Under the pieces are notes generated by a model. The model saw only the letters and a program-made list of their open reading frames with translations, was not told where the DNA came from and did not search any database. Source: Valencia hispanica (Eukaryota > Chordata > Actinopteri > Cyprinodontiformes > Valenciidae). Taken from it: DNA of 64,000 bases. Location: NCBI GenBank assembly GCA_963556495.2, contig OY747704.1, forward strand, positions 9,007,501-9,071,500, given 5' to 3'. The translations under genes and the position numbers were made by a program. This document shows, in pieces, positions 33,558 to 44,832 of the stretch (its first letter is position 1; the number at the start of each line of letters is the position of its first letter).

Positions 33558-33563
<6 letters not shown>

Positions 33564-33569
33564 GCAAAT

Positions 33570-34060
33570 ACAAACCCTTTTCCATTGATCTTACTACAAC
33601 ACATAGTAGTTTAAATGTTTTGTAAGTAATTTTAGGAACGTTTTTATCATTCAAAAAACTAATAGAATGTGCAATAACAAATTACATGTTGTAGTGCCAT
33701 GAAACTCATAGCACACATATGCTATCTCCCCTTGTTCATACTACAACTCATACTTTGGTAAAATAGGCTCAAAATTCATTTTAGTGAAATTTTACCATTC
33801 AAAAACTTATTAAATTAAGCCATCTTCCCTTGATCATACTACAAGTCATACTTTAGTTGAATAGGTTTCAAAATCATTTTGGTGGTATTTTAGCATTCAA
33901 AAACATATTAAATCTGCAATGACTACACTATTACATGCTGTAGTTTCACCAAATTCACAGGATATATAAAGAATCTTCCCTTGATCATACTACAACTCAT
34001 ACTTTGGGAAAATACACCAGAAATTCACTTTAGGGATTTTCTTATTATGAAAAACCAAAT
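33570..34060. repeat. Degenerate tandem repeat, about 100-150-bp units, in the left foldback arm
   Basis: Units start at about 33580, 33727, 33823 and 33973, each reading CTTCCCTTGATCATACTACA-ACTCATACTTT (or close), then TTTTA.CATTCAAAAAC. Inverted units occur at 34817-35130. Confidence 0.7.
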
Positions 34061-34655
34061 CACACATGAAGTAAAGGATAGCTTATGCTTACGTTGATTT
34101 TTATTGTTGTTTTTTGCTACATATGGCAAATAGATCATTAATGTCTTCGATACATTTACTAACAGCCTGTTTAGGACACCTGGTGACATTGTACTATATA
34201 ACTGTGTTGTCTGCGTAGCTATTGTAAGTAATGTTGTTGTTCTTTATAACCCGTGCTAATGAGCGCATGTACATGTTGAACAGAGAAGACATTGGCAAGC
34301 ATTGACACTTACATTATATAGCTCTTTATGTTAACCTCAAATAATTAAACAACAAGTAGTTGTGTTTTTTTTCCATTGGGGGAACCTTACAAAGCACATT
34401 CAAAGAGTCTAAAGGATTACACAACTGATATACTCACCACAAACTTCTAGTACACATTGTTTATGTTTACAAATCCAATGATTCCATCATAGTCATCAAA
34501 TGCAACCTGTAGAAAGTGTTTGTAAAGAATTTTTTTTTAACCTTTTTTGTGATATGACCAGGGCTAAAAAAAAAAAAGTTTTCATCAACAGAGAATACAG
34601 TATGTGTCTCTCTCAGTAAATTAACACCAGAAAGTGAACATTACTTTTTCATATA

Positions 34656-34816
34656 CAGTTGCTATGGAAAGTATTCAGACCCCTTTAAAATTTGTCACTT
34701 TTTGTTTCATTGCAGCCATTTGCTATAATCAAAAAGTTTATTTTGTTTCTCATTATCGTACACTCAGCAGCCTATCTTGACAGGAAAAAACAGAAATGTA
34801 GAAAAAAAAATTTTTG
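34656..34816 (+). repeat. Orphan left terminal repeat of a Tc1 element
   Basis: CAGTTGCTATGGAAAGTATT ... CACTCAGCAGCCTATCTTGACAG mirrors the right end of the Tc1 at 40007-41170. It starts after TATA and stops at AAATTTTTG (34808-34816), where the right foldback arm begins. Confidence 0.8.
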
Positions 34817-35147
34817 TATGATCAATGGAAGATGCTTTATATATCCTGTGAATTTGGTGGAACTACAGCATGTAATAGTGTAGTTATTGCAGATTTAATA
34901 TGTTTTTGAATGCTAAAATATCCCCAAAATGAATTTTGAGCCTATTTTACCAAAGTATGAGTTGTAGTATGAACAAGGGGAGATGGCGTATGTATGCTAG
35001 GAGTTTCATGGCACTACAACATGTAACTTGGAATTGCACATTCTATTAGTTTTTTGAATGATAAAAACATTCCTAAAATTACTTACAAAACATTTAAATA
35101 ACTTTGTGTTGTAGTAAGATCAATGGAAAAGGGTTAATATTTGCTGC

Positions 35148-35149
<2 letters not shown>

Positions 35150-35188
<39 letters not shown>
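35150..35188. repeat. TA microsatellite in the right foldback arm
   Basis: An uninterrupted TA run, mirror of 33525-33557. Confidence 0.9.
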
Positions 35189-35192
<4 letters not shown>

Positions 35193-35965
35193 TGTTGACA
35201 CTACACCTGTCCTAGGTGAAGGAATTGAATATTTCTTTGTCGTATTTTTTCGGTGTTGCAATTTGTAGACGTTCCCTGCGCAGTCGCGCACCAGCAGGCT
35301 CTGCATAGAGGCCAATGCAAGTCTCCCCGCGCGGAGGACGGCTCGTTTTGAGTAAAATACGATTGTAGCTTGCAGTCCACCTTACTGTGATTGCACTGAT
35401 GTGTCGGTTTTGTAAAAGCAATGCTCCGATGATAAGTTATTTATCCGCAAACGCCGAATCTGTGAATACTTTTCTAACTTTTCGGAGATTGTTCTTCTTT
35501 TTCCCCCTAAAGACGTCGTCATCTGTCATTAGCTGTTTGGCTCGCCAGTATGCAGTCTCCTGGTTGGCCGTTAGTGGCACGAATTTGACTGGCCTTCAAT
35601 CCGTAAAAATTTTTTGTGGTTGTAGGTTTTCGTTTTGCGAGCTCGTAGGTGCAGTGTTGCACACGAGCCCGAGATGTCTCACTCATACAGATTTTTTGTA
35701 TGGCGAAACTTTAACGTGTACAAGTTTAATTTGCACACACAGAAAAAAAAACACAATTACTAAACTGATCTACATGTTTGCAAATAATATTTCTGCAGAC
35801 AAAGGTTTCTTGCACAGCCACAAAATGATTTTTTTTTTTACAAGCACGACTTGTTTTATACAACTACAAACCATCTTTTCACATGCAAAATCTTTGTGCA
35901 CACATGTAAAATCTTTTTGCATGCACAAATCGTCTGTGGCATGATATTGAACCCATAAATAACCA

Positions 35966-37045
35966 TCCTACGCAATATGTTGCAGGTTAAATGACTTTTG
36001 TGGAAATTTGAGCCAAATGTATGGCCACGGCATGACGCCGGACTTTGCCATGCTGCACACAGGCAGACCCTCTTTTGAAAACTCTCAGTACTGGACAACA
36101 AGTTACCCCAACTTGTTTACAGTCACTGTGCAGAGTTTCATGTTGATTAGGTCAAGGGTGTAAAATATGGACCTTTCACAGCAAAACACTCCCTGCTCTG
36201 AGGGGGTGGGGCTTAAGTGATGTCAGCATTTGACCATTGGGATTTGTCAGGGACCTGATGATCATCCACAACAGCAGGTTTCATCTCTCTGTGACTTTCT
36301 GAATAGGAGATATATGGTCAAACCTAGAGGCCTGGCCCCGCCCCTTCAACATATATGAAAAGTCAATGTTTTTGATAACTTTTGATCCTCAATGCCTGAA
36401 GGCCATCCTGGCCAATTTACAAGCCAAATCTGCACAACAAAGTGTTCAAAAGGCACTGGCATCAAATTTGGTGCAGATCAGATGGTGTATGTGGAAATTA
36501 GAGCCAAACATATGGCCGTGGAGTGATGCCGGACTTCGCCACGCCGCCACAGCCCCACCCTCTTTTGAATACTGACAGTACTGGATATAGACTTACACCA
36601 ACTTGTTTACAGTCTCTGTGCAGAGTTTCATGTTGATTGGGTCATGGGTGTAAAATATGGACCTTTCACAGCAAAATATTACACTTCCTGCTCTGAGAGG
36701 GCAGGGCTTAAATGATGTCAGCATTTGATGATTGGGATTCGTCAGGGACCTGATGACCATCCGCCACAGCAGGTTTCATCCCTCTGTGATTTTCTGAATT
36801 GGAGATATAACAACTTTAATATTTTTGACGTTCAGTCAAACTTTAAGACCTGGCCCTGCCCCTTCAACGTATAAGAAAAGTCCAATTTTAATAACTTTTG
36901 ATACTCTATGTCCAAAGGCTACCCTGACCAAGTTTCAAGCTGATCGGTCAAAATCTCTAGGAGGAGTTTGATCAAATGTGGAGGCTGTAAACGGAGAAAA
37001 CGGGGTCAAAATCGCATGTTCAAACCAAGATGGACGACTTCCTGA
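35966..37045 (+). repeat. Large noncoding fish repeat (family Y), right part, two tandem units
   Basis: Two units of about 490 bp in tandem: GTTTACAGTCACTGTGCAGA at 36115 and GTTTACAGTCTCTGTGCAGA at 36606. Each has 'GATGTCAGCATTTGA' and 'GGCCTGGCCC.GCCCCTTCAA'. It matches 55850-57000 inverted. Confidence 0.8.
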
Positions 37046-37055
37046 GTGTTTGGGA

Positions 37056-37380
37056 CTATGGCTGTGTCCAAATTCAGAGTCTGCATCCTTCAAAGGCCGG
37101 ATTTGAAGGGCTGTTACGTCACAGCGCGACGAAGGCTGTCCTAATTCGAAGACTCCTTTAAATGCGGCCCACAAATACGTCCTTCTTTCCCCGATTTGAA
37201 GGATGGGTCCAGTGTATCCTTCAACGCTCTCCATATCCCAAAATGCATTGGGGGCCGAACGGGAGATTTTTGTTCCAACAACAATGGCGGATGGAATGGG
37301 AGGCGAAGCAGGACGGGATTACAATTTCAAATATAAGTACATTAAAATCTGCAACATTTTGCGGGGATCAAAGGAACAGC
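37056..37380 (+). repeat. hAT-like MITE fragment
   Basis: TATGGCTGTGTCCAAATTCA, then TTCAAAGGCCGGATTTGAAG and TGTCCTAATTCGAAG are hallmarks of a fish hAT-type MITE ('GGCTGTGTCCGAATTC'). The right end is missing; a LINE fragment abuts at about 37385. Confidence 0.6.
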
Positions 37381-37384
37381 ACTA

Positions 37385-37506
37385 GGCTGGTTTAAATAAT
37401 ATTTGTCTGACAGATTCCAGTTTGTTCATGTAAATTATAAATCTTTACACTCAAGGGTTACTTGTGGAGTACCACAGTGGTCTGTGCTTGGACCAATTCA
37501 TTTTAC

Positions 37507-37537
<31 letters not shown>

Positions 37538-38290
37538 TGCTATTTGGTAAAATCAGTAGACAGCATGGCATAAATTTCCGAAGCTATGCCGATGATACAC
37601 AACTATATTTGTTCATAAATCCTGATGAATCCAATCAGTTTGTTGGATTACAGGCATGTCTTGAAGACATAAAAACATGGATGACTCTAAACTTTCTGCT
37701 TTTAAATTCTGACAAGAGAGAAGTTGTCTTTGTACCAGAAGCTCTGAAAAAGAAACTGCTTAGTCAATCACTTCATCTGAATGGCATTAATTCCAGGAAA
37801 AACGTCAAGAACCTCTACATCATTTTTGACCAAGATATCACATTGAAATCTCATATTAAACAAGTTTCTAGGATGTCTTGCTTTCACTTTCAGAATATTG
37901 CTAAAATTATTAATATCCTGTCGATGAGCGATCCTGAAAAACAAGTGCATGTATGTGTTACTTCAAGGCTGGACTATTGTAATTCTTTACTATCAGGAAA
38001 TCCACAAAATTAATTAAAAGCCTTCAGTTGATCCAAAATGCTGCAGCAAGAGTTCTGATGAATATTAAAAAGAGAGATCACATTTATCCTGTTTTAGGCT
38101 CCCCGTAAATTCCAGAATTTAAGATCCTTCTTACATATAAAGCCCTTAATGATCTAGCTCCATCATACATCCATATGTTCCTAACAGAGCACTTTATTCT
38201 AAGACTGTAGGTTTACTTGTAGTTCCAATGATTTCTAAAAGTAGAGGCAGTTATTTTAGTTTTCAGGCTCCTCTCCTGTGGAACCAATTT
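37385..38290 (+). pseudogene. L2-like LINE reverse transcriptase fragment, plus strand
   Basis: Starts at ..GGCTGGTTTAAATAATATTT (the GWFKSYL region) and runs through GVPQ-like sequence to SYADDTQLYL (37577-37612, catalytic box intact), then C-terminal [19 protein letters not shown] microsatellite (37506-37532) lies inside the coding part and stops occur later. It ends at the tail of an oppositely oriented 3' UTR at 38291. Confidence 0.85.
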
Positions 38291-38545
38291 CAATTCAAGT
38301 CAGTTTATTTATAGAGCACTGCTTCACAACAGATGTCATCTCAAGGCACTTTCCAAGTCATTTCAATACAAACATTCCAATGAGTTTAAAGGTTTAGCTA
38401 GCTTTCTATGTAAGGAAGCCCAGCAGATTGCATCGAGTCATTGACTGGCAGTTGCACCCCATTGATGGAGACTCACTCCACAGCAATCCCTCATACTGAG
38501 CAAGCATGTAGCGACAGTGGAGAGGAAAAACTAAGGAGGATGTTT
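38291..38545 (-). mobile_element. L2-like LINE 3' UTR fragment, inverted
   Basis: CAATTCAAGTCAGTTTATTT then ACAACAGATGTCATCTCAAG and GGAGAGGAAAAACT match the 3' UTR at 20516-20740. The tail points left, into the plus-strand LINE piece. Confidence 0.8.
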
Positions 38546-38916
38546 CGTCCAGAGGGAGTGGAAGGGGAAGAATAAGAGGTGGAGATACCATCCTTTCCTG
38601 ACCTGTGTCCTCATGGGAAACGTTAACTCCTCCACCTCCATGTCTGCTGATCCTCCCTCCACCTCTACGTCTGTGGCTGCTTACTTTACCTCCGTTGGTA
38701 CTCACTCAACCTTCAGCACATCTGCTGCCACCCCTCCCCTGCATCCTGTGCTGCTCCAACTGTTGATAACAGAAGAAGAGGTGGGAGTTGAGCTCAGGAA
38801 ACTTGGACCAGACAAGGCTGTTGATCTGGATGGAGTTTGTCCAAGGCTTCTGAAGGGCTGTGCAGGACAACTAGCAGTTCATCTGCAGAGGCTCTTCAAT
38901 CCGAGTCTTCAAATGG

Positions 38917-38925
<9 letters not shown>
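38546..38925 (+). pseudogene. Rex1-like LINE fragment, endonuclease start fused to RT start
   Basis: MGNVN at 38613 corresponds to the MGNVRSL start of the endonuclease. Further on, EEEVGVELRKLGPDKAVDLD (38770-38830) and GVCPRLLKGCAGQL are the start of the reverse transcriptase. About 1 kb between them is missing. It ends in an A-run and a TA microsatellite. Confidence 0.7.

Positions 38926-38988
<63 letters not shown>
38924..38988. repeat. Long AT microsatellite
   Basis: About 65 bp of uninterrupted AT, directly after the LINE fragment and an A9 run. Confidence 0.95.
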
Positions 38989-38989
<1 letters not shown>

Positions 38990-38991
<2 letters not shown>

Positions 38992-40006
38992 CACTGGACA
39001 ACGTCAATTTCCCCTTTTGTGGGTAGGTATCCATCTATCTATCTGGGCAAATGAGAGCGTGTCAGTTTGAATCAATTTTGACACAAATGAGTGTTTTTGA
39101 ATACTTCATTTTTTAGTATCAACAACACAACTCAACACACAGCTGTTTGATGGAGGGGCGTGTAGCTCCTAGCACTGCAGAAGAATGCTCTGATTGTCCC
39201 CCATCTCAGACTTAACCAGCAAATTAAAGCAAATTAAAACAATCTTGCTGGAAGAAAAAAGAGGATTACGTTTAATAAAACAATAAAACCTAATTTTAAA
39301 CAATGAATCAAACGTCTTGGTTTTTTGTGTACCGGGTCAGTCAATTACTGTGTTCATCTGGCTCTCTCCACCAGGTTTTCTCACTCTAACTCAGCTTTTC
39401 AAATTACACAATTCAGTTGTTGTTGTATTTTGCAATGCCTCATCAGCCGCTAGATAAAGGTTATGAAAATTAATTCAAGGTGTGATACCTGCATTGAGAT
39501 ATTCCCAACAAAAGGGGAATGGGGTTACATTCTAATGATTTTAGTTTTGACCTTAGCAGAAAGAGGAGCAATTACATTTTACAAATTATTTTCAACATTT
39601 TATCATAAACTTAGGTATACAATTTAACACATCTGCTTGGTTAGTCATACAAGTATATGATTGATTTAATGCTTTACTTATGTTCTTAACTCCTTAAAAC
39701 ATCTACTCCTTTCACTGACAGTTGGATTTTATAAGACTTTCTCTGATTTTTAGGGTTTTAGATTATTTTGTTTTCAGAATATTTATGAACTGACCACAAC
39801 AGATTACCTCATCACCCAACTGTAACCTTACAATTGCTTAGAATACCTAGCATCTCTCTACTCATACTCTATGACAGGGATATCATTTTAAAGGCATATA
39901 AAATGAACTCTGACCCTAAGGAGGATATATGATGACAGATACAGTACAATCTAAAAAAAAAGATGTATAATCAATTCGTTTTCCTTGAAACCATATTTTA
40001 ATTTCG
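38990..40006. other. Unrecognised AT-rich DNA
   Basis: There is an ATCT run at about 39035. No exon or nameable repeat is seen. 39944-40006 may be a diverged Tc1 left end (CAGTACAATC ... after TA), but does not match the right end beyond CAGT. Confidence 0.3.
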
Positions 40007-41170
40007 AAATTTTTGCAAATTTATTAAAAAAGAAAAACTGCAATATCACATGGTCATAAGTATACAGACCCTTTGCAGTGACACTCATATTTAACTCACA
40101 TGCTGTCCATTTCTCCCGATCCTCCTTAAGATGGTTCTGCTCCTTCATTGGAGTCCAGCTGTGTTTAATTAAACTGATTGGACTTTATTAGGAAAGGCAC
40201 ACACCTGTTTATATAAGACCTTACAGCTCACAGTGCAAGTCAGCGCAAATGAGAATCATGAGGTCGAAGGAACTGCCCAAGGAGCTCAGAGACAGAATTG
40301 TGGCAAGGCACAGATCTGGCCATGGTTACAAAATAATCTCTGCAGCACTCATAGTTCCTAAGAGCCCAGTGGCCTCCATAATCCTCAAATGGAAGAAGTT
40401 TGGGACGAGCAGAACTCTTCCTAGTCTAAGCGGTATGTGTGGAGAAAACCAGGCACTGCTCATCCTGCCCTACAATCCCTACAGTGAAACGTGGTGGTGG
40501 GAGCATCATGTTGTGGGGGTGTTTTTCAGCTGCAGGGACAGGACAACTGGTTTCAATTGAAGGAAAGATGAATGTGGCCAAGTACAGAGATATCCTCAAA
40601 GAAAACCTCTTTCAGAGTGCTCAGGACCTCAGACTGTGTCGAAGGTTCACCTTTCAACAGGACAATGACCCTAAGCACACAGCTAAAATAACAAAGGAGT
40701 GGCTTCAGAACAACTCTGTGACCGTTCTTGACTGGCCCAGCCCGAGCCCTGACCTGAACCCAATTGAGCATCTCTGGAGAGACCTGAAAATGGCTGTCCA
40801 CCAACGTTCACATTCCAACCTGATAAAACCGGAGAGAATCTGCAAGGAAGAATGGCAGAGGATGCCCAAATCCAGGTGTGAAAAACTTGTTGCATCATTC
40901 CGAAAAAGGCTCATGGCTGTACCAGCTCAAAAGGGTGCTTCTACTCTATACCGAGGAAAGGGTCTGAATACTTATGACCATGTGAGATTTCAGTTTTTCT
41001 TTTTTAATAAAGTTGCAAACTGTCTACATTTCTGTGGTTTTTCTGTCAAGATGGGGTGCTGAGTGTACATTAATGAGAAATAAAATGAACTTTTTTGATT
41101 TCAGCAAATGCTTGCAATGAAACAAAGAGTGACAAATTTAAAGGCCTCTGAATACTTGCTGTACCCACTG
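40007..41170 (+). mobile_element. Tc1-family transposon (third DD34E family), internally deleted
   Basis: The inner left repeat AAATTTATTAAAAAAGAAAA ... CATGGTCATAAGTATACAGA (40012-40070) is mirrored at about 40970-41010. The right end ...AATACTTGCTGTACCCACTG is followed by TA. The outer left repeat is missing here but a matching piece lies at 34656-34816. Confidence 0.85.
40249..41000 (+). pseudogene. Transposase of the deleted Tc1
   Basis: N-terminus MRIMRSKELPKELRDRIVAR (first helix-turn-helix) ends at about 40433 and joins directly to YVWRKPGT-like codons. About 110 codons, including the second helix-turn-helix and first catalytic Asp, are lost and the frame changes. The C-terminal frame (from 40439) has GGGSIMLWGCFSAAGTG, QQDNDPKH and SPDLNPIEHLW with DD34E spacing. 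Confidence 0.88.
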
Positions 41171-41925
41171 TATATGTGGCTAGCATTGGTGGTCATGGCA
41201 GCAGACATCTTTTGAGGCTATATTTTTTTCTAACATCGCTAGTTGTCCAAACAAAATGTTTTGTAGTATTACGTGTTTTTAGAACGCTCAATCGATAAAT
41301 ATGTCAAAATATACAGCATTGCATATCACACTGTAATCAGTACAGGTGGAAGTGGTAGTACAGTGAAAACATGTCCTCTAGCCAGCCATCTTGACTGGAA
41401 CTCCTTGCCTATATTGTATGTGCAATCTTAGACATCTATTAATGATGGTTACCACTTACATGGCTCACACACACTGTTATTGCAAATGAACTTTGAAGTG
41501 CACTAAGGAAAAAGTGAGGCTGTGGCGTTTCAAACATTACGCAGGTGTATATTTGCATAACTACTGTAAATGGAAAGAAAGGGGTTTGATAGAATCATCT
41601 GAAATTCTACTTCAACCAACAATAAAAATGATTCCCACTCAATTGTACTATTTACAAGAAATGATAAGATAAGGATAAAATAATGTCACCAAGGCAGCAC
41701 CAACCCCACATTGTGTCAGCTTCTAATCAGTTCCACACCATGCTGTTCATTAGAAGGAACAGCTAGTGAGCCCCAATGGAGTAGGTTCAAAGTTTCAAGC
41801 TCTGCACAAGATAGTATTTTTTTCCTCCTTTTCCCCAATCAAATGAAGCTTTGGTCAACTTTGTGAGGCAAACAGACCACTTATGGCTTTTATGTATCCT
41901 TTGACATAATTTACTCCCACCAATA
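41171..41925. other. Unrecognised DNA
   Basis: No gene, repeat family or splice-supported exon is recognised. Confidence 0.4.
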
Positions 41926-41929
41926 AACA

Positions 41930-42540
41930 CAAATGGCGATTAACCAGTGCAATTACAGGTACACGAGCAAGATGAGCATCGACACACCTAGCCTTAGCAA
42001 CAAAGCTAACACAATGGCCCAGGCAGCTGGCCAAGCCGAAGAAGTTGAACAACAAGCTGAGTTGATGGACATGGAGACAAATAAAAACAGAGATTATCAA
42101 GCTTTTTCAAATAAAGTTTAAATCCATGATGGCCAAAGAATTTGACGGAGTTGGATCGGATTTGCAAGCAGTCAGACAAGAGATTGTGAAGAACATGTCC
42201 ACTCTCTGGTCATCCTAGCAAATATATACGGACCTAATTGGGATGATCGTACTATTTCTTTTTAATCAACCTCCTATCTGTAATACCCAATATAGACACA
42301 CTTCAACTTTTATTAGGAGGAGATATTACTTGTGTTATTGCCTTCTGTGTACCGTAGTTCACCTAAGTTTATGCAACCAACCCTTTCAACAACAGTTAAA
42401 ATTTGTTTCTGAAAACCTATTGAATGACAGATGTTTGGTGATTTCAAAATCCTGGGTGCAGATGCCACTCTTTTTACTCACCAGTCTATAAAACATATTT
42501 TCTCAAATCGATGACTTATTTGTTTATTGTAGTTTACTTC
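41930..42540 (+). pseudogene. L1/Tx1-like LINE fragment (ORF1 start fused to ORF2 endonuclease)
   Basis: 41967-42200 reads like an L1 ORF1 N-terminus (KANTMAQAAGQAEEVEQQ). It jumps to ORF2 endonuclease at 42205: LVILANIYGPNWDD, then LGGDI and a Thr-Leu-Phe-Thr-His-like block at about 42465. The frame has several stops. The gap between the two parts shows a large internal deletion. Confidence 0.65.
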
Positions 42541-42542
42541 TA

Positions 42543-43270
42543 GGGCTGGGCGATATGACATCAAATCTATATTGCGATAAGGACAGTTAATTCATTCTCA
42601 CTTTTCAGATACATTGCAGCAGAACAACTTCAAAAAAAGTTTAGCATGCCATTTAAACATGTATTGTGCAAATGTATTTTTTTTTTAAATATTCAAATCT
42701 TTTTTCCAAAAAATGCAACACAGAAATTCTCACAACAAAGATGAAGATATTTTAAATGAATTAAAAGTTAAATGTTATTTATTGTAAAAAGTTCAAAATT
42801 GTCCACTTTCCTGGTTACGTATTTATAAATTTAATAAACCTGCACATATTTGTATTAAAAATGCTTCAAGTTAACAGGGTTTTTTTCCGCTAACTGGAAA
42901 ACAACTAATTTTAAGCTTGCAATATGTATATGTATGAATATCTAGTAATAGCAATTTCAAGCCACGCACCACTGTTAATGACCTGAAACCTGCCTACTAT
43001 GGGCAAGGGATATTGGCCGTGGCAATTTAATACACTGCTGCTGCAAAGACACTTCAAGTCTATACTCCAGTCTTTGTTTTTTGTTCCTTGTCAGTTTAAT
43101 ACAGAACACTAATTTTGCACAGGATTTTCATGTTTTTGCATCATTTTGACCAATAGGATGTTTGCCACCTGCCATACACAGAAGCAAATCTGCCAGCGAT
43201 GAGTATGGTCCTCTCTGCCACACATTAGTCGCAACAGGGATGGAATTGCTGCTAACTTGATACACAACAA
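42543..43270 (+). repeat. Unnamed repeat starting AGGGCTGGGCGATATG
   Basis: AGGGCTGGGCGATATGACAT ... TATATTGCGATAAGG is a frequently seen fish repeat start. 43160-43240 resembles 27665-27750. The far end is not identified. Confidence 0.4.
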
Positions 43271-43275
43271 CAAAA

Positions 43276-43822
43276 GCCTTGTTTCCACTGATCGGAACAG
43301 TGCGGATCGGTCTGGTCCGCTATTGCTTAATTCTCACTTTTGAGTGTTTCCATTGCCTATTGACTCTCCTTGAGCAGGCGGGGTTTTTCCCTGAATGCTT
43401 GCGTGGCGTCATACTGGACGGAGGAGGAAGTGGGTGACAAGCGAAAACCTCAGAAGAAGAGTAAGAAACAACAACAATGGAGTCCATCCAGCAGCTCATG
43501 GTTGTTTTTCTTGCTTTTTTGTTTTTTCTTTACACAAATATGACCGCTATGTTAATAAAAGGCTTCGTGCAAAACAGAGGACCGATGTGTAAAGTTGTTG
43601 CGACGGTGACGTTTAAACTTACTGCAGTGTTTATGAGTTAACCCAATCAAAGGACTGTGTTTTGTGACGCCAGTAGCTCTGCCCTAACCGTATCGGACCA
43701 TTGTCCTGTGGACCTTTACCTGAAGGGGGACCATTAATGGACCGGTACAAGCCTGCTGTATGGGCCGCTTTTACAATGGAAACCGACAAAAGCCTGACCA
43801 GACTGCTCAGTGGAAACGAGGC
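43276..43822. mobile_element. MITE with GCCTYGTTTCCACTGA termini
   Basis: GCCTTGTTTCCACTGATC at the left and GAGCAG-type inverse (GCTCAGTGGAAACGAGGC) at the right. 547 bp, GC-richer than its flanks. A short frame MESIQQLMVVFLAF at 43481 may be a transposase first-exon relic. Non-autonomous. Confidence 0.7.
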
Positions 43823-44011
43823 AAAATATGCTTTTGTCACAAGTAAAGTGCAAAATATTTGCCTGTATTTTTTACATTTCGCGCTGCATGGCTGAAACAC
43901 TAGCTACAGCCATGAGGTTTGGAGACCTTACTTTCAGGCTGCCACTTGAGAGAGAGAGAGAAATCTTTTATTTGTCAGACCACACAGAAAGGAAGTTCTC
44001 GAGCCTAAACC

Positions 44012-44832
44012 ATTCTTTTTCACTCTGTACACCTCAGACTTCCAGCACAAATCAGAGACCTGTCATGGGCACAAATACTCAGATGACTCTGCAATTGTCG
44101 GATGTATCAGACATGGACAAGAAGCTGAATACAGAGAGCTGGTGGACCGCTTTGTGACATGGTATGGAAACAATCATCTTACTTTGAATGTGAACAAAAT
44201 AAAGGAGATTATTGTAGATTTCAGAAGAAACAGGGATAAGTCAAACACTGTTTTCATCATGGGTGAAGAAGTGGAGGTGGCTGAGGAGTATAAATACCTT
44301 GGAGTTCACCTGGACAACAGACTAGATTGGAGGCTTAACAGTGAAGCCGTCTACAAGAAGGTACAGAGCAGACTGTACTTCTTGAGGAAGCTTAGGTCCT
44401 TCAAGGTTTCCAGCAAGATGCTGCAAATCTTCTATAAGTCTGTTGTGGAGAGTACAATCTCTTCAGCCATTATATGTTGGGGTAGCAGCATCAGAGCCAT
44501 CAGAGCCAGGAATTTAAAAAGGCTAAACAACCTGATAAAGAAGGCTGGTTCTGTTCTGGGGACATCTGGAAATGATGATGCAAAGAAGGATTCTTCAAAA
44601 AATCAAAAAAAATTATGGACAACCCTAAGCATCCTCTTCATAAGATTATCTTGCAACAACAGAGTGTCTTCAGTCGGAGGCTTCTTCAGTTTTGTTGCAA
44701 CAGAGACCGCTACAGGAAATCTTTCCTTCCCACAGCCATCATGATCTACAACAACTCCCTAAAGAATTAATTGTATAAGCTACAACAACACTTAATTTCC
44801 CTCTGGAATCAATAAAGTATTTTTGAATTGAA
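44012..44832 (+). pseudogene. Rex1-like LINE 3' part (RT palm to tail)
   Basis: 5'-truncated. KYSDDSAIVG at about 44080 is the catalytic box (YSDD); the frame at 44142-44744 encodes TLNVNK, VDFRRN, YKYLGVHLDNRLDW and LRKLRSFKVSS, the RT thumb and C-terminus. A frameshift lies near 44590. It ends AATCAATAAAGTATTTTTGA at 44830. It is a sister of 31615-32347. Confidence 0.88.

Larger units (their letters stand above)
32742..35965. mobile_element. Foldback (long inverted repeat) element in family Y
   Basis: The left arm (about 32742-33995) and right arm (about 34817-35965) are inverted copies of each other: GGGTTCAATATCATGCCACA at 32757 and its inverse at 35936-35955, the 'TTTGCATGTG' block, a shared coding-like block (33117-33518 versus 35212-35620), an AT microsatellite (33525-33557 and 35150-35188), and the 150-bp tandem units. 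The spacer is about 0.8 kb. The element interrupts family Y cleanly. No transposase is recognised; mirrored open frames (33117-33326 minus and 35387-35944 plus) reflect the duplication rather than a proven gene. Confidence 0.75.

Noticed and set aside
33525..35188. CRISPR-like array in the 33.5-34 kb repeats
   Set aside because: Units are long, degenerate and lack short constant repeats with unique spacers; the host is a vertebrate.
35387..35944. 185-aa open frame in the right foldback arm
   Set aside because: The mirrored arm has the same sequence broken into short frames, composition is repeat-like, and no domain is seen.
37385..38545. Twin-priming inversion of one LINE
   Set aside because: The inverted part lies beyond the tail rather than upstream of the 3' segment, so two separate insertions are more likely.
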